DNA of 64,000 nucleotides from Rhodococcus sp. HNM0563 (lineage in GTDB: Bacteria; Actinomycetota; Actinomycetes; Mycobacteriales; Mycobacteriaceae): contig NZ_JAASAF010000003.1 of assembly GCF_012726195.1 (NCBI RefSeq), positions 62,001-126,000 of the forward strand. The letters run 5' to 3'. The notes beneath the pieces are model-generated. The model was not told where the DNA came from. It saw only the letters and a list, made by a program, of their open reading frames with translations, and ran no database searches. Positions 38,717 to 50,984 of the stretch are shown one piece after another. Both the position numbers and the translations under genes were made by a program. Position 1 is the stretch's first letter, and each line of letters opens with the position of its first letter.

Positions 38717-39652
38717 TCATGACGCGCTTGCACCTTGACGGGCTGCGACCACGAAGTGAACAAAAGTTTGCGCCACCCGACTGGGAAGCGCATCTTTCCG
38801 CCACGCGAGCACGACATCGACAGGATCCGGTTTCGGCTCCGCGAAGGGTCGTACCGCGATCGGAAGGCCCTCGTAGGTCACGTCCAGGGAGGGACGCTGA
38901 AGCAACAGCGACCACCCCAATCCCCGACCCACGAACGCGCGGCACGTCTCGTAGTTCTGGGTTCGGTATGCGACCACCGGCGAGAAACCTGCCTCGGCGC
39001 ACACACTCACCGCGTGACCCGAACTCGGCGGCGCGTCGAGCATCACCATCGGTTCGTGGGCGAGATCCGTCAGCCGCACCGGAGCCCCCGACAGCGCCGC
39101 CGGGTGGTCGGCGGGCAGCAGCAACATCGGCTCCATGGAGTCGAGGACGGCGGACTCCAGCCCGGGCTCGAGGTCGAGGTCGTACATGAACGCCACGTCG
39201 AGGTCACGCGAGTCGAGCTGCGCCCGCAGCCGGTTCTGTGTGTCCTCCCGGAAGTCGACACGCGCTCGCGGGTGAGCCTCGGTGAACCCGGTGATCAACG
39301 ACGGCAGCAGCGTAGGCCCGAGTGACGGATAGCAGCCGACCGCGACCGGTCCCGCTACGGAGCCCGCCTCGGAATGGGCGTCGTTTTCGAGTTCCGCGGC
39401 GAAATGCAACACCGTCTTGGCTCGCTCGAGGACTGCGTGCCCGGTCGGAGTGAGGCGCACTCCGCGCGCTCGCTGACGTACGAGCAACTTAACGTCGAGC
39501 GCTCGTTCGAGATCGTTGACGGCGGCGGACACCGCCGAATGCGACATGCGGAGCGCGTCCGCAGCTGCGGTGATGGTTCCCCAATCGGCAACGGCGACGA
39601 ACGCCGCCAGCTGGCGGATCGTGTAGGCGGGAACATCCTCGGAACGGGCCAT
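38717..39652 (-). CDS. LysR-type transcriptional regulator
   Basis: 311 residues. HTH at residues 12-60 (IRQLAAFVAVADWGTITAAADALRMSHSAVSAAVNDLERALDVKLLVRQ), then a LysR substrate-binding domain (GPVAVGCYPSLGPTLLPSLI, DLDVAFMYDLDL). It is on the same strand as, and upstream of, the symporter-hydroxylase pair, 158 bp away, which is less common than the usual divergent arrangement. Expected effector: an aromatic compound handled by the neighbours. Confidence 0.93.
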   Translation of the reverse strand: MARSEDVPAYTIRQLAAFVAVADWGTITAAADALRMSHSAVSAAVNDLERALDVKLLVRQRARGVRLTPTGHAVLERAKTVLHFAAELENDAHSEAGSVAGPVAVGCYPSLGPTLLPSLITGFTEAHPRARVDFREDTQNRLRAQLDSRDLDVAFMYDLDLEPGLESAVLDSMEPMLLLPADHPAALSGAPVRLTDLAHEPMVMLDAPPSSGHAVSVCAEAGFSPVVAYRTQNYETCRAFVGRGLGWSLLLQRPSLDVTYEGLPIAVRPFAEPKPDPVDVVLAWRKDALPSRVAQTFVHFVVAARQGASAS

Positions 39653-39670
39653 ACGCTCACGTTAGATCGA

Positions 39671-40312
39671 CTACGTCACGACCCGATCGGCAATGTCGGA
39701 TCGCACCACCGACGGCACGCTCGCGGCGAACTTCTTCAGATACGCGAGGATCCATTCACGCTGCGAGGCCAGGAACGGAAAATCCGAGCCCACCATGTGC
39801 CGGACGGCGAGCATCGGCAGTGGGGCGTCGAGCGCCCGGAAGGCGCTGTTCCGCAGCCCGGAGACCGTGCACCCCGGGTAGAACTGGCCGAGCATCAACC
39901 CCGCCAGCACGAAGTCCGACTTTCGCTCGTTCTGCACGAGCTCGATCACGTCGTAGTCGGTGACGTCGGGGAACACCGCAACGAGCGACCTGAGCGCCGC
40001 GTCCGGTCCGGCGACAGGCGAGAAGTGCGGAAAGAGCTCGGCGAGGTCGTCGGCGATGTCCCGAATGCGCTGCGCGTCGACGGCGCCCGGGACGAAGACC
40101 GCGTAGAACAGTCCCCGTCCTATCGACGGCGCGGCGAACGGGCAGACCGGCCCGCTCCGCCCCAGATCGTCGTGCGGGCTGCACAGGAAATCGACCGCCC
40201 AGCGACGTAACTCCCCGGTACGGGGATGTTCGTCGTCGCGAACGTCGTCGAATACGCTCACCGGCTCGATGCCGGATCGGCGGCCACGGAGAACACTGGT
40301 CTGGTCGGTCAT
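39671..40312 (-). CDS. NRPS-associated small protein (DUF6875-like)
   Basis: 213 residues from ATG 40312, which overlaps the NRPS stop (ATGA). It contains [35 protein letters not shown] and a C-terminal region with [26 protein letters not shown]. Two Cys near the start (FLCSP, PVCPF) could bind a metal or a heme. From memory this matches a family annotated DUF6875 that travels with NRPS genes, but I am not sure. Its coupling to the NRPS implies a role in making or tailoring the same product. Confidence 0.7.
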   Translation of the reverse strand: MTDQTSVLRGRRSGIEPVSVFDDVRDDEHPRTGELRRWAVDFLCSPHDDLGRSGPVCPFAAPSIGRGLFYAVFVPGAVDAQRIRDIADDLAELFPHFSPVAGPDAALRSLVAVFPDVTDYDVIELVQNERKSDFVLAGLMLGQFYPGCTVSGLRNSAFRALDAPLPMLAVRHMVGSDFPFLASQREWILAYLKKFAASVPSVVRSDIADRVVT

Positions 40313-43300
40313 CGCTGGCCCTTCCTGAGATGGTCCAACAGGACCGGGGTGATCTGATCGAGCGCCCGCGTGCCGGTCATGTCCCGGTGTGTGACGTCGA
40401 GGTGGTGGGTCTCGATGACCCCGTCGATGTGGGGTCGCCAGACCGCGACGGGGTCGGGCATCCGAACGGCCAGGGCATCGGCGGATTCGAAGAACACGAG
40501 GTCGGTGACGAGCGGACCGGCCGGGCGGTGCGCGGTGGCGAGGGCCACCGTGTGCGCAAAACCACGGTGCAGGGCCTCGCGCCGAGCCGCGTCGGCAGTC
40601 CCGGCGGGAACCACCGCCTCGACTTCGGAGTCGACGATCTCGGCGGTGGGCGCGGGGGACGCCGCGTCCGGCAGGTGGGTGTCGAGCATCGTGAGCGTCG
40701 CAACGAGTTCTCCCCCTGCCGTGAGCTGCGCCGCGATCTCGTGGGCGATCTGCCCACCTACCGAGTAGCCGAGCAGGTGGTACGGGCCGTGCGGTTGCAC
40801 CGTTCGGATGCTCTCGACGTGGACGGCCGCGAGCTCCGCGAGCGTGCCGGTGACGTACCCCGGACGGGTCAGCAGCGGCGACTGCAGCCCGTACACGGGC
40901 CGGTCGTCGATGCGTCGTGCGAGTCCCGCGAAGCACCAGGCGGTGCCCACTGCGGGATGGACACAGAACAGCGGCTCGCCCGCCCCGCTCGCACGCAACG
41001 GCAGCACTGCGTCGAACGAGTCGTCGTCCGTCTGCGAGTCGGCGACGCGCCGCGCCAGAGAACCCGCGGTGGAATGCGTGAAGAGCCACTGCACCGGCAC
41101 GGGGCGTCCGAACGACTCCGACAGTGACGCCACCACGGCCGTCGCACCGAGCGATGTGCCGCCGAGGGCGAAATAGTCGTCGTCGATCCCGACTCGCGGG
41201 GTGCCGAGGTCGGCTGCGAAAGCGGTGACCACGATGCGCTCCGCGGCATCGCGTGGCGCCCGATACACGCGGCGACCCGCGTTCGAGTCGGGAGTCGGCA
41301 ATGCCGCCCGGTCCAGTTTGCCGTTGGGAGTGACGGGGAGCGTATCGAGCACGGTGAGAGTCGCGGGCACCATGTGAGGGGCGAGGCGGGCTTGGGCATG
41401 AACGCGGACGTCATCGGCAACGAGGTGCCCGCCGGGAACTGCGACGACATATCCATCGAGTCGGTCGCGGCGAACGGAGACCACCGCCCGGGCCACCCCA
41501 GGGGCATCGTTCAGCACCGATTCGATCTCGCCGGGTTCGATACGGAATCCGCGGACCTTGACTTGCAGGTCACTTCGGCCGACGTAGTCGAGGGTGAGTT
41601 CGCCGTCGACCGAACGGCGCCACCGCACGAGGTCGCCTGTGCGGTACATCCGCTCCCCCGGTTCGCCGCAGGGATCGGCAACGAACCGGGACGCCGTTCC
41701 TGCGCGTCGGTTGCGGTAACCGCGTGCCACAGCTGGGCCGCTCACGTACAACTCCCCCACCACGCCGGTGGGGACGGGTCGAAGCCGATGATCGAGGACG
41801 AGTTCGGTGATTCCGCGGATGGGACCACCCAGTTCGACGAGACCATCCACGACGAGGGGTGAACCCGCGTTGGTCTGGATCGTGCTCTCGGCCGGACCGT
41901 AGGTGTTGATCATGTCGCGTCCCGGTGCCCACTGGGCCACGAGTTCGGGCGGGCACACTTCTCCCCCGACGACGACCGTGCCCAGATCCTCGAGTCCGGT
42001 GGGGTCGACGGTCGCGAGCACCGACGGTGTCAATGCGACATGCGTGACCCGTTCTCGGGCAAGTAGATCGGTGAGTTCGGTGCCGCCGTAGACGGTGGGA
42101 GATGCGACGACAAGGCATCCGCCCGACCCGAACGCCCAGAGTTGCTCGAGGATCGCCGCGTCGAAACTCGGGGAGGCGAAGTGCAGGATTCGCGATCCCG
42201 GCCCGAGTGCGAACCGCGCGCACTGCTCCTCGACGAACCCCGCAAGACCCATGTGGGTGACCACGACACCTTTGGGAGTTCCTGTCGATCCCGAGGTGTA
42301 GACGACGTAGGCCGCGTGCTGGGGGCGCAGCGGTGCACGACGGTCGGAATCGGCGATCGCCCGGTCGGAACAGGATGCGATCGCGTCACTTTCGGCGGGG
42401 TCGTCGAGCAGCACCCATCGTCGGGGCGGCAGGTCCCCGTGTACGTTCTCGACGGTGACGCCGATCGTCACGTCGGAATCCTCGATCATGTGCGCGATCC
42501 GCGCGGCCGGGTACTTCGGATCGACCGCAACGAAGGCAGCGCCGGTCTTCGCGACCGCCCACAGCGCCAGCACCGACCGGGCCGAGCGTGTCAACGCGAC
42601 GGCAACTACAGTTTCGGGACCGGCTCCGAGTTCGATCAGTCTGCGCGCCAGACGATTCGAACGCGAGTCGAGGTCGAGATAGGTGAGGTGGTCGTCGCCA
42701 CATACCACCGCGACGTCGTCGCCCCCGATGGTCGCACCACGCTCCAGCAGTCGAGGGAGGGTGAGCGCGGGTTCCCTCCGGCCGCCCGAGACCGGTACGA
42801 GATCGGCGCGTTCGGCCGAGTCCAGGATGTCGATCGCGCCGACCTCCCGGCCAGGCCGAGTGACGACCGCGTCCAGGACTCGCGTGAACTCCGCGGCGAA
42901 TCGCTGCACTGTCGGCTCGTCGAAAATATCGGTGGCGTACCCGAACTCGGCTGTCATCGCACCTCCGTCCCGCGGTTCCTCCACCGCGAGGTAGAGATCG
43001 CATTTGGCAACCGGCGGCGCCGCGTCGACAGTGTCGATCAGGAGGCCGGGCAGTTCGACGCGTGTGGGTGAAATATTTCGGAACTCGAGTAGCACCTGGA
43101 ACAGCGGGGTGTACGAGGTCGATCGTGCGGGATCGACGGCCTTCACGACCTGGTCGAACGGCACGTCCGCGTGGTCGAAGGCATCGAGGTCTCGGTCGCG
43201 GGTGCGGTCGAGGAGTTCGTGGAACGACGCAGTCGCATCGATGTCGGAGCGGAGCACGACGGTGTTGACGAACATCCCGACCATGTCATCGAGTTCGGCC

Positions 43301-46300
43301 GCGCCCCGGCCGGCCACGGGAGTGCCGACAGCCGATGTCGTCGCCCCGGTGAGGCGTTCGAGCAGGACCGCGAATGCCGCATGCATCACCATGAACAACG
43401 TCGTGTCGTGCGCGCGGGCCAGGCGGGCAGCACCCGAGGCCAGTGCAGCGGGAATCTCGAACGGCACCGTACGGCCGTGGTGGGTGCGCAGCGCGGGGCG
43501 GGGCCTGTCGACGGGAAGGTCGAGGAGTTCGGGGACGCCTTCGAATGTCTCCCGCCAGAAGTCGAGCTGCCGCGACACTGAGGATTGTGGATCGGTGGCG
43601 TCGCCGAGTCGTCCGAGTTGCCGCAGCGCGTGGTCGGTGTAGCGCGTGGGCAGCGGGGCCCACTCGGGGCTGTGCCCGTGCGCCCGGGAGGTGTAGGCGA
43701 GCATCGTGTCGCGAGCGAGGGGCAGCGTCGACGCACCGTCGGCCGCGATGTGGTGCACGACCAACACCACCACGTGCTCGGCTGCTCCGGTCTGCAGCAG
43801 CGCAACGCGCACCGGAATTTCGCGGCTCACGTCGAACCCCTCGGACGCGAGTTCGCGGAGTGCGTCGAGCATGCCGTCTTCACCGGGTACGGGCACGGGT
43901 GTGAAATCGAACGCCGCGTGGTCGAGAACCTCCTGGTAGGGGCCGGAATCCGACACCGGGTAGCGGGTGCGCAGCGGTTCGTGTCGCGCGACGACGTCCG
44001 CGAAGGCCGCGTTCAGTGCGTCGAGATCGAGCTCACCGGTCACGCGCAACGCGATGGGAACGTTGTACACGGGCGACGCGGTGTCGACCTGGTTGACGAT
44101 CCACATGCGCTGCTGAGCCGGTGCGAGCGGGATTCGCTCGGGGCGGGGCACGGCCGAGGCGGTCTCGGTGTCAGGCACAGCGGTGTCAGGCACAACGGTG
44201 TCTGCGCGGGCTGCGAGTTCTGCGACAACCGGTGCGCCGAACAGGTCGCGGACCCCGAACCGGACACCGAGCGCGGCATCGATCCGGGCGACCGCGCGGG
44301 TCGCGCTCAGCGAATTACCCCCGAGGTCGAAGAAATGGTCGTGACGACCCACCTGCACCAGACCGAGGACCTCGGCGAACACCTCCGCGACCGCGCGTTC
44401 GGTGCATCCCACCGGTGCGACGAACTCGGTGGTCCCGATACCGAACACAGGTTCCGGGAGGGCGTCGCGGTCGAGTTTCCCGACGGGGGTGACCGGAAGC
44501 GCGTCGAGCAGAACGATCGCGGCAGGCACCAGATGCGCCGGCACGCAGCCGCGCAGGTACGCGGTGAGCTCACGAACGTCGGGCTCACCCGCGGTCGGAA
44601 CGACGTACGAGACCGGAACGACATCACCGGAAGGATCGGGACGCCCCACCGTCACGGCCGCGGCAACGCCGGGATGGCGGAGCAGCGCTGCGTCGATCTC
44701 ACCGAGTTCGACCCGAATACCCCGGATCTTGATCTGGAAGTCGGAGCGGCCCACGTAGTCGAGCACGAGCGTGTCGTCGGGCAGTCGCCGCCAGCGCACC
44801 ACGTCGCCGGTCCGGTACATGCGTGCGCCGTGGGGTGCTGCGACGAACCGTGTCGCGGTGAGCGCCTCGCGGTTGCGGTAGCAGCGTGCGAGCGCCGGAC
44901 CCGCCACGTAGAGTTCCCCGGCAACCCCGACGGGGACAGGTTGCAGGTGGTCGTCCAGGACGGTTTCGGTGGATCCGCGGACCGGTCCGCCGATCGTCAC
45001 TGGCGCATCGGCAGCGAGTGTCGCGGCGTTCGACATGACGGTCGATTCCGTGGGCCCGTAGCCGTTGATCAGAGTGCGGCCGGGGGCCAGGCGTTCGACG
45101 AGTTCGTCCGGGCAGGCTTCGCCCGCCACGGCCAGCGTGTGCAGGGAGCTCGGGAGTCGCGGCACCGTCGACAACACCGTCGGCGTGAGCACGGCGTGCG
45201 TGACATTGTGTCGCTGCAGAATCGCTCCGAGTTCGTCGCCGCCCATCACGGTAGCCGGCACCACGACCAGCCGCGCCGCGCTCCCTGTCGCCCAAAGGAT
45301 TTCGAACACGGACGCATCGAAGCTCGGAGAGGCGCAGTGCAGGACACGGGCGTCGAGGCGCCCACCGAAGCGGTCGCGCTGCTCGGCGACCAGGTCTGCG
45401 ATGCCGCGATGGGTGACGGTGACGCCCTTGGGAATCCCGGTCGAGCCGGATGTGTAGATCTGGTACGCCGCTGCGTCGGCGTGCACCGCCACAGGTGCGG
45501 GCGCAGTGAGTTCCGTGGTGGGTAAGCCGTCCCGGAGTTCGAGCCATCGAACCCCGTCCGGCAGCGACGCGCGGAACTCCGGTGTCGTCAGGCCCACCGC
45601 CACAGCCGAATCGGTGAGCATGTGTTCGATCCGTTCGGTGGGGTACGAGGGGTCGACGGGCACGAACGCTGCGCCGCTCTTGACCACCGACCACACTGCC
45701 ACCACCGATTCGATCGACCGAGCGATCGCGACGGCCACGACCGTCTCCGGCCCTGCCCCCGAAACTCGAAGTGCGTGGGCGATCCGGTCCGAGGCAGCGT
45801 CGAGTTCGGCATAGGTGATCGTGCGGTCCTCACACTGCACCGCGACACCCAGCGGATTCGCGGCGACGGCAGACGCGAGGACCTCGGGCATCGTCATTCC
45901 GGGCTCCCCCGCTGCGCCGCGGACAGCACCGGGCACGTCGATCGCCCCGATGCCGGTCAGCGGCGTATCCGACGACGCGGACACGAACGCACCGATGAGC
46001 TCGACGAGCCGCGCATGGTGTGCTTCGACTTCGTCGTCGGTGTAGCGGCCGGGGTTGGCGCGGACCTCGACGATCGTCCGCGGCGGATGGCCGGAGCGGT
46101 AGATATTGACCATGATGTCCGGCACCGGCCCCGCGGTGAGGATGTGGAAGTCGGCCACGGCGGGCCCGAATCGCCATTCCCGGTCGAAGAGCATCACATT
46201 GACGACAGGCGACGAGATCCTGCGGGCAGCGGCGTCCGCGCCCAGCTCTCGAAGGATGTCCTCGACGTTTCCTCGCTGGTGCCGCAGCGCGCCGGTGAGT

Positions 46301-47244
46301 TCGAGCCGGATCCGGCCGACGAGAGTGCCCACGGTGTCATCCGCGCGAACCGACGCGAGCACGGGGACGACGTTGGCGAGCATGCCTCCGGACCGTCGCA
46401 ACACCGCGGTGGTGCGCGCGGACACGGGGATGTCGACCAGCACTTCCTTTCGCCCCGTGGTACGCGCGAGGTGGCACGCGAATGCCGCGACGATCCGCGC
46501 GGCAGCGTCGGATCCGGACGCACCCAGCCGATCGGCCGTCTCCTCGGTGAGCGCTGCACGGACGACCCTGCTGCGGACCGAGGGCGCTGCAACCTTGCCG
46601 GTGAGCGTGACTGCGGCCGAACGCGTATGGAGGCGCTCCGCCCAGTGGGCGCGGTCCTGCTGGTGCCGGCTGGAGGCGTGGTACTCATTGTCGATCTGTT
46701 GCAGGGTGCGCAGGTCAGCGGCGCGATTCATCGGGGCTTCGCGGTTTTCGATCGCAGCGGTGTACAACTCGGCGACCCGATCGACCATGGTCGCGGCGCC
46801 ATGCCCGTCGAGCGCGATGTGGTGGATGCGGGTGTACCAGAAGTACCGGTCGTCCGCGACCTGAAGCAGAGCGGCTTCGGCGAGCGGACCTCCGTTCAGA
46901 TCGATTCCGGCAGTGTGGTTCTGGTCCATCCACTTGTGTGCGGCCGCTGCCGGGTCGGGCGCCGCACGAAAATCGTGCACGTCCGATTCGGCATCGGGAG
47001 GCGGTGCGACCACCTGATGGGGCTCGCCGTCGATCTCGACAACGCGGAGGAACACCGATTGGAACTCGTGCGCGGCGACGAGCGAGACCCGCCGGAACAC
47101 CTCGACGTCGAGCGACCCACGGATGTCGACGTACTGTGCGATGCAGATCGGCACCTGGGGCGCAAGCTGTTGAGCGAACCACAGCCCACGCTGGGCGGGC
47201 GACAACGGAAATGGTTCGTGGACAACGGCAGTGGCGAGAGCCAT
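40309..47244 (-). CDS. Two-module NRPS, C-A-T-C-A-T-TE (DhbF-like)
   Basis: 2,311 residues from ATG 47244 (ATG 47286 would add 14). Domains in order: C1 about 11-436 (HHIALDG at 141-147), A1 about 451-931 ([16 protein letters not shown]), T1 (LGGNSLSA, Ser978), C2 about 1,036-1,476 (HHIAADG at 1,164-1,170), A2 about 1,491-1,981 ([11 protein letters not shown]), T2 (LGGTSLGA, Ser2031) and TE about 2,086-2,306 (GYSVG, Ser2161). All catalytic motifs are intact. No epimerase. C1 resembles EntF-type starters that join an aryl acid to an amino acid. Tentative ten-residue codes: A1 DAFVAAGVMK, A2 DALAVGTIQK; neither matches a code I know. No MbtH or aryl-acid genes are in the window. Codon use is normal for the region. 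Confidence 0.95.
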   Translation of the reverse strand: MALATAVVHEPFPLSPAQRGLWFAQQLAPQVPICIAQYVDIRGSLDVEVFRRVSLVAAHEFQSVFLRVVEIDGEPHQVVAPPPDAESDVHDFRAAPDPAAAAHKWMDQNHTAGIDLNGGPLAEAALLQVADDRYFWYTRIHHIALDGHGAATMVDRVAELYTAAIENREAPMNRAADLRTLQQIDNEYHASSRHQQDRAHWAERLHTRSAAVTLTGKVAAPSVRSRVVRAALTEETADRLGASGSDAAARIVAAFACHLARTTGRKEVLVDIPVSARTTAVLRRSGGMLANVVPVLASVRADDTVGTLVGRIRLELTGALRHQRGNVEDILRELGADAAARRISSPVVNVMLFDREWRFGPAVADFHILTAGPVPDIMVNIYRSGHPPRTIVEVRANPGRYTDDEVEAHHARLVELIGAFVSASSDTPLTGIGAIDVPGAVRGAAGEPGMTMPEVLASAVAANPLGVAVQCEDRTITYAELDAASDRIAHALRVSGAGPETVVAVAIARSIESVVAVWSVVKSGAAFVPVDPSYPTERIEHMLTDSAVAVGLTTPEFRASLPDGVRWLELRDGLPTTELTAPAPVAVHADAAAYQIYTSGSTGIPKGVTVTHRGIADLVAEQRDRFGGRLDARVLHCASPSFDASVFEILWATGSAARLVVVPATVMGGDELGAILQRHNVTHAVLTPTVLSTVPRLPSSLHTLAVAGEACPDELVERLAPGRTLINGYGPTESTVMSNAATLAADAPVTIGGPVRGSTETVLDDHLQPVPVGVAGELYVAGPALARCYRNREALTATRFVAAPHGARMYRTGDVVRWRRLPDDTLVLDYVGRSDFQIKIRGIRVELGEIDAALLRHPGVAAAVTVGRPDPSGDVVPVSYVVPTAGEPDVRELTAYLRGCVPAHLVPAAIVLLDALPVTPVGKLDRDALPEPVFGIGTTEFVAPVGCTERAVAEVFAEVLGLVQVGRHDHFFDLGGNSLSATRAVARIDAALGVRFGVRDLFGAPVVAELAARADTVVPDTAVPDTETASAVPRPERIPLAPAQQRMWIVNQVDTASPVYNVPIALRVTGELDLDALNAAFADVVARHEPLRTRYPVSDSGPYQEVLDHAAFDFTPVPVPGEDGMLDALRELASEGFDVSREIPVRVALLQTGAAEHVVVLVVHHIAADGASTLPLARDTMLAYTSRAHGHSPEWAPLPTRYTDHALRQLGRLGDATDPQSSVSRQLDFWRETFEGVPELLDLPVDRPRPALRTHHGRTVPFEIPAALASGAARLARAHDTTLFMVMHAAFAVLLERLTGATTSAVGTPVAGRGAAELDDMVGMFVNTVVLRSDIDATASFHELLDRTRDRDLDAFDHADVPFDQVVKAVDPARSTSYTPLFQVLLEFRNISPTRVELPGLLIDTVDAAPPVAKCDLYLAVEEPRDGGAMTAEFGYATDIFDEPTVQRFAAEFTRVLDAVVTRPGREVGAIDILDSAERADLVPVSGGRREPALTLPRLLERGATIGGDDVAVVCGDDHLTYLDLDSRSNRLARRLIELGAGPETVVAVALTRSARSVLALWAVAKTGAAFVAVDPKYPAARIAHMIEDSDVTIGVTVENVHGDLPPRRWVLLDDPAESDAIASCSDRAIADSDRRAPLRPQHAAYVVYTSGSTGTPKGVVVTHMGLAGFVEEQCARFALGPGSRILHFASPSFDAAILEQLWAFGSGGCLVVASPTVYGGTELTDLLARERVTHVALTPSVLATVDPTGLEDLGTVVVGGEVCPPELVAQWAPGRDMINTYGPAESTIQTNAGSPLVVDGLVELGGPIRGITELVLDHRLRPVPTGVVGELYVSGPAVARGYRNRRAGTASRFVADPCGEPGERMYRTGDLVRWRRSVDGELTLDYVGRSDLQVKVRGFRIEPGEIESVLNDAPGVARAVVSVRRDRLDGYVVAVPGGHLVADDVRVHAQARLAPHMVPATLTVLDTLPVTPNGKLDRAALPTPDSNAGRRVYRAPRDAAERIVVTAFAADLGTPRVGIDDDYFALGGTSLGATAVVASLSESFGRPVPVQWLFTHSTAGSLARRVADSQTDDDSFDAVLPLRASGAGEPLFCVHPAVGTAWCFAGLARRIDDRPVYGLQSPLLTRPGYVTGTLAELAAVHVESIRTVQPHGPYHLLGYSVGGQIAHEIAAQLTAGGELVATLTMLDTHLPDAASPAPTAEIVDSEVEAVVPAGTADAARREALHRGFAHTVALATAHRPAGPLVTDLVFFESADALAVRMPDPVAVWRPHIDGVIETHHLDVTHRDMTGTRALDQITPVLLDHLRKGQR

Positions 47245-47348
47245 GAAATCACACCCAGGGTAGCGGCGAGGCGGCGTCCATTCCATCCGGACGGCCGAGG
47301 TATCGGCCCCACTACTGTCCCGCGCGCACGACCACGCAGATACGCACC

Positions 47349-48281
47349 CTAGGTGTCGGCCTCCGCCACCTGATCCTGTTCGACGGCGGGCCTCTCGGAT
47401 TCGCCGTCGTCACCGTCCGCGCCGTCGCCTCCGCCGCGGTGGCGCGCGTCGGACACTTTCGCCAGGCCCCGGCCGAGGACGCCGCCCACCGATTTGAGCG
47501 GGCTGTCGATCGAATCGAGTGCGTCGGCGATCTCAGGGTCCTCGTCGACGAGCCATCCCGCCGCATCGGCACGGCATGCAGTACGGAAGTCTTCGAGGTC
47601 GTCTCGCAATCCGGCAAGTGTGCGTGTGGTTCGGGGCGAGGACAAACGCCTGACGACGTCGAGCGGGGTGCCCTCGGCGAGACGGGCGAGTGCACGACGG
47701 CCCCGGCGGAGCAGTTCTCCGTCCTGCTCGAAGTGCTCGGCGAGCAAGGTGCGTGCAGCATCGAGCACTTCGCTCGGCCGGTCCGGCTCAGCGGTACGGG
47801 CGCGTTCGATGCTCAGACGCTGCCACATCGTCTCGGCGTCCTCGACCAGCACGAGCAGTTGCAAGGCCTCCCCGAATCGACCTTCGTCGGCGAGGTCGAG
47901 CAGTAACGCGACGTGCGCCGAGAGGGATATCTCGGACTCGACCCGGTCGAGGTGCGCCACGGCGTATGCGCGGAGCCGCTGGACCGCGACGGACAGCAGC
48001 GGACCGAGTTCCGCGATCGCGGACCATTCTTCCTCGGGAAGCGATCCACGATGATCGGCGATCGCGATCGCACGTGTCAGCGCATTGTGGTGGACGACGA
48101 CGTCACCGAGATCGGGGGCTCCGGCAGCCGCCAGGACCTTCTCGACGATGTCGGGGTCGGCATCCTCGCCTCTGAGCCGGACGATCGCGGCTTCGACCGA
48201 TCCGATGGCACCCGCCAGCGCACGCACGATCGCATCCGCAGGGATCACGCCGGAAGAGTCGGGATTCGGCAGGTCGTTCAT
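47349..48281 (-). CDS. Hypothetical helical protein
   Basis: 310 residues from ATG 48281 (ATG 48290 is nine bases upstream). Predicted all-helical, rich in Ala, Leu, Arg, Asp and Glu ([40 protein letters not shown]) and ending in an acidic, glycine-rich tail ([17 protein letters not shown]). No membrane segment or signal. I do not recognise it. It is 51 bp downstream of a second hypothetical protein on the same strand, so the pair is probably one operon, and it lies upstream of the NRPS but 104 bp away. Confidence 0.65.
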   Translation of the reverse strand: MNDLPNPDSSGVIPADAIVRALAGAIGSVEAAIVRLRGEDADPDIVEKVLAAAGAPDLGDVVVHHNALTRAIAIADHRGSLPEEEWSAIAELGPLLSVAVQRLRAYAVAHLDRVESEISLSAHVALLLDLADEGRFGEALQLLVLVEDAETMWQRLSIERARTAEPDRPSEVLDAARTLLAEHFEQDGELLRRGRRALARLAEGTPLDVVRRLSSPRTTRTLAGLRDDLEDFRTACRADAAGWLVDEDPEIADALDSIDSPLKSVGGVLGRGLAKVSDARHRGGGDGADGDDGESERPAVEQDQVAEADT

Positions 48282-48332
48282 GTGCACCATCGTCCTACGA
48301 GGTACCCCCGATGCACCACCCGGCCTCACACC

Positions 48333-50438
48333 TCACGACCCGGGACGATCCTGGCCGCTGGGTATCCGTACCCACGCGCTCTCGAGCAGCGAGACCACCT
48401 CGGCTTCGTGACGCGCACGGTAGGCGCTGAGGATACGGCGGGGGCGCGTCTCACCGGTGAGCCCGATCGCCGTCGCGAACGCCGCCGCAATGCCCTCCTC
48501 GGGCACGACCTCCGGCGTTGTGTAACCGATGAGCGCAAGTGCTTTACGGAGCGGATCGGCATTCGAGGCGAACGTGCGCAGCGGCAGAACGTCGAACCGG
48601 CCGTCCGAGCGGAACTCGAAGAACAACTCGCCGTACTCGTCGATACCGATCTCGTCCAGGTACCGGCGCACCGACGCAAGTTGCGGAATCGGGCCGGTCC
48701 ACCGCAGGATCTGGGGGCCGAGCCTCGACTTCAACACCTTCTCGGCACCGGGATCGCAGCCGACGATACCCGCGACGGCAGACGGAATCGGTACCTCCGC
48801 GCCGCGCATGTGGTCGCGGGTGACGGGAATCCGCAGTCGCCAGTGTTCGTCCAGGCGGTACAGGCGTTTGGTGCGCTCCGGAGGCAGTGCAGGTACATGG
48901 GTGCGGCGCCGACGGCGGACACACTCGTCGACGACTTCGAAATCCCCGCTCGCCGCGAATATCCGCGCGGACGCACCGGAGATCGAAAACCGCTGGACCA
49001 GCGCTTCGGCCACCTTGTCGAGCTCGATCGAGCCGGCCGCTCCGTCGACGAGTCGTGCGATGCGCCTCCCGACGGCGGTGACAGGATCGGTCTCCCATTC
49101 GAGTAGGCCCCACAGTCCGTCGTCTTCGGTGACGGTGAACCGGTCGTCGTCGGAGAGTTCTTCGACAACGCTGTGAATATCGATGTTCGCGTCCATGCGG
49201 GCGACCAGCGTTTCGACGGAGAGCGGGTCGCCGACCACCTCGAGGATCTGCGCAGCGCGCCCGGCGACGGTGTCCTGGGGTGTGAGAATCCGGCCGTCGA
49301 ACATGGTGGCTCCGCAGTGCGTCAACCACGATTCGAACTCGTCGGTGGGCAAGTGCCAGATCGCTGTGACCTCTGCGGGTTGCACCACTGCGTTGGCGGA
49401 TTCGAACTCGCCGAGCAACGCCCGGGTCTGCTTCTGCGCTTCGGCGAGGTCGGGCACGGCGATCCATCCGTCGGCGACGGTGCAGCGGTCGTCGAGCCGG
49501 TCGAGGACCTTCCACAGCGGCGCGTCGAACCCCGGGACCACCTGCGCGAGCACGGGGCGATCGCGCACGATGCGGTCGAACGAGGCCACCGGTCGGACGT
49601 CGGTGCGCAGCACCGCCAGGAAGTCACCCGCCGCGGTGCCGAACGGGAACGTCGACGGCTGGGACACATCGACGTCGCCCTCATCGTGGATGCGACGCCG
49701 CAAGGTCTCGCGTTCGGCGGCGGGCAACGACGCAACATAGTCGGCGAGTTCGGCCACCGGGTCGGCAGGCACCCCCACCGGGAGATCTCGGGCGGCGACC
49801 GCCCCGATGCGTGCGACCGCCTCCTGGATCTCTTCCGGAGCACCCGCGCCGAGACCGACGCTGAGCAACGGTCGATCCCGCTGTCCGCACAGCGTCTGCC
49901 ACCGGGCGACGGCAGCGAGGTCGTCGACGAGAAGTGCAAGCGCAGGAACAGGTGCTGCCGATTCTTCGGGAACGAGGGTTGCAGGGTCGCGAAGCACCGT
50001 GAGTACGAGAGCCGCGCAGACGATTTCGTAGACTGCGTCGCTGTCGGCGCCGCGTACGTCGAACAGATCGGCGGGACTGCGGCTGAACAGCTCCGCGGTG
50101 GTGGGAGCATGCGGTAGACGCGCAACGATCGTCGCAGCCGACATCCCGAGATCGAGAGCGTCCACGACTACCTCGACGGTGCGGATCAGCCCGTCCGCGA
50201 ACCGCAGTTCGGGGTGGTCGGTGACGTAGATCCGGGACAACTCCGCGCACAGCTCCGGGATCCGGGTTTCGGCGGCGGTCTGCGCCGGTGACTGCGATTC
50301 CCACCAGGCCGGTGTCGGTGCGAGCGCAGTCAATGCCGCGGTGCGCGCAGAGCCGTAGCGATCGAGCCAGGGCATGAGCTCGAGCCAGGTTCGGTCGTCG
50401 AGTTCTTCGACCGAGAACGCACGTGACCACAGCGACAC
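48333..50438 (-). CDS. Large hypothetical protein with possible winged-helix repeats
   Basis: 701 residues. The sequence is mainly helical with several short beta-like turns. SVRRYLDEIGIDEYGELFFEFRSDGRFDVLPLRTF and RIPSAVAGIVGCDPGAEKVLKSRLGPQILRWTG suggest winged-helix units, as in the sigma-like/alpha-CTD type helical proteins of actinobacteria, but I cannot assign a family. EELSDDDRFTVTEDDGLWGLLEW is also repeat-like. It starts a two-gene operon with 47349 and is transcribed toward the NRPS. Function unknown. Confidence 0.65.
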   Translation of the reverse strand: MSLWSRAFSVEELDDRTWLELMPWLDRYGSARTAALTALAPTPAWWESQSPAQTAAETRIPELCAELSRIYVTDHPELRFADGLIRTVEVVVDALDLGMSAATIVARLPHAPTTAELFSRSPADLFDVRGADSDAVYEIVCAALVLTVLRDPATLVPEESAAPVPALALLVDDLAAVARWQTLCGQRDRPLLSVGLGAGAPEEIQEAVARIGAVAARDLPVGVPADPVAELADYVASLPAAERETLRRRIHDEGDVDVSQPSTFPFGTAAGDFLAVLRTDVRPVASFDRIVRDRPVLAQVVPGFDAPLWKVLDRLDDRCTVADGWIAVPDLAEAQKQTRALLGEFESANAVVQPAEVTAIWHLPTDEFESWLTHCGATMFDGRILTPQDTVAGRAAQILEVVGDPLSVETLVARMDANIDIHSVVEELSDDDRFTVTEDDGLWGLLEWETDPVTAVGRRIARLVDGAAGSIELDKVAEALVQRFSISGASARIFAASGDFEVVDECVRRRRRTHVPALPPERTKRLYRLDEHWRLRIPVTRDHMRGAEVPIPSAVAGIVGCDPGAEKVLKSRLGPQILRWTGPIPQLASVRRYLDEIGIDEYGELFFEFRSDGRFDVLPLRTFASNADPLRKALALIGYTTPEVVPEEGIAAAFATAIGLTGETRPRRILSAYRARHEAEVVSLLESAWVRIPSGQDRPGS

Positions 50439-50617
50439 GAACCGATGCTCCTCTTCGACGTCCTGCGGGAACCGTCGCGGGTCCCTCCGTGCGGGACGTC
50501 CGTGAGGACGCCCGACCGCTCAGCATACCGATCGGAACCGCACTCTCGCAGACGAGCGCACGGACGCGTAACCGTGATCGAGCCCCGTGCGATGTGCCCC
50601 GCGACGCCGGGTCGATG

Positions 50618-50830
50618 TCAGGTCACCGCCGCGTCGTGGGGGGCTTCGTCGCCGGGCTCTCCTTCCATCACGTCCGCACGCAGACGTAATAGCACGAGCC
50701 CCGCGACCGAGGCGACGATGAGCGAGCCCACCGCCCAGTTCACGTGCAAGGCGTATACGGCGATCCCGGATCCGATCAGCCCGGCCAGCAGCGCACACCA
50801 CAGCAACGCTTTCCCGAAGAACGCTCCCAT
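50618..50830 (-). CDS. Small two-helix membrane protein
   Basis: 70 residues from ATG 50830. ALLWCALLAGLIGSGIAVYAL and VGSLIVASVAGLVLLRLRADV are two membrane helices; the C-terminus is acidic (EGEPGDEAPHDAAVT). Preceded by GGAAGG on the minus strand about 12 bases upstream (TACCTTCCGG region). It is small but its codon bias and hydrophobic pattern support coding. No family. Confidence 0.65.
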   Translation of the reverse strand: MGAFFGKALLWCALLAGLIGSGIAVYALHVNWAVGSLIVASVAGLVLLRLRADVMEGEPGDEAPHDAAVT

Positions 50831-50984
50831 TTCTCAAATACCTTCCGGCAAGTCCCCATCCAGGTCGCAACGATAGTGTCACCTGTCACAAAATCGGCAA
50901 CACCCGGGCGGTGTGTCCCCAATTGGTGTAGCAATCGCGGCGCGAGGATACTCGGCACGACAGGCGAGGAATGAGAGGCACGAC

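Noticed and set aside
43585-45525. A 646-codon frame antisense to the NRPS
   Set aside because: Overlaps NRPS A and C domains fully and has no domain content of its own.
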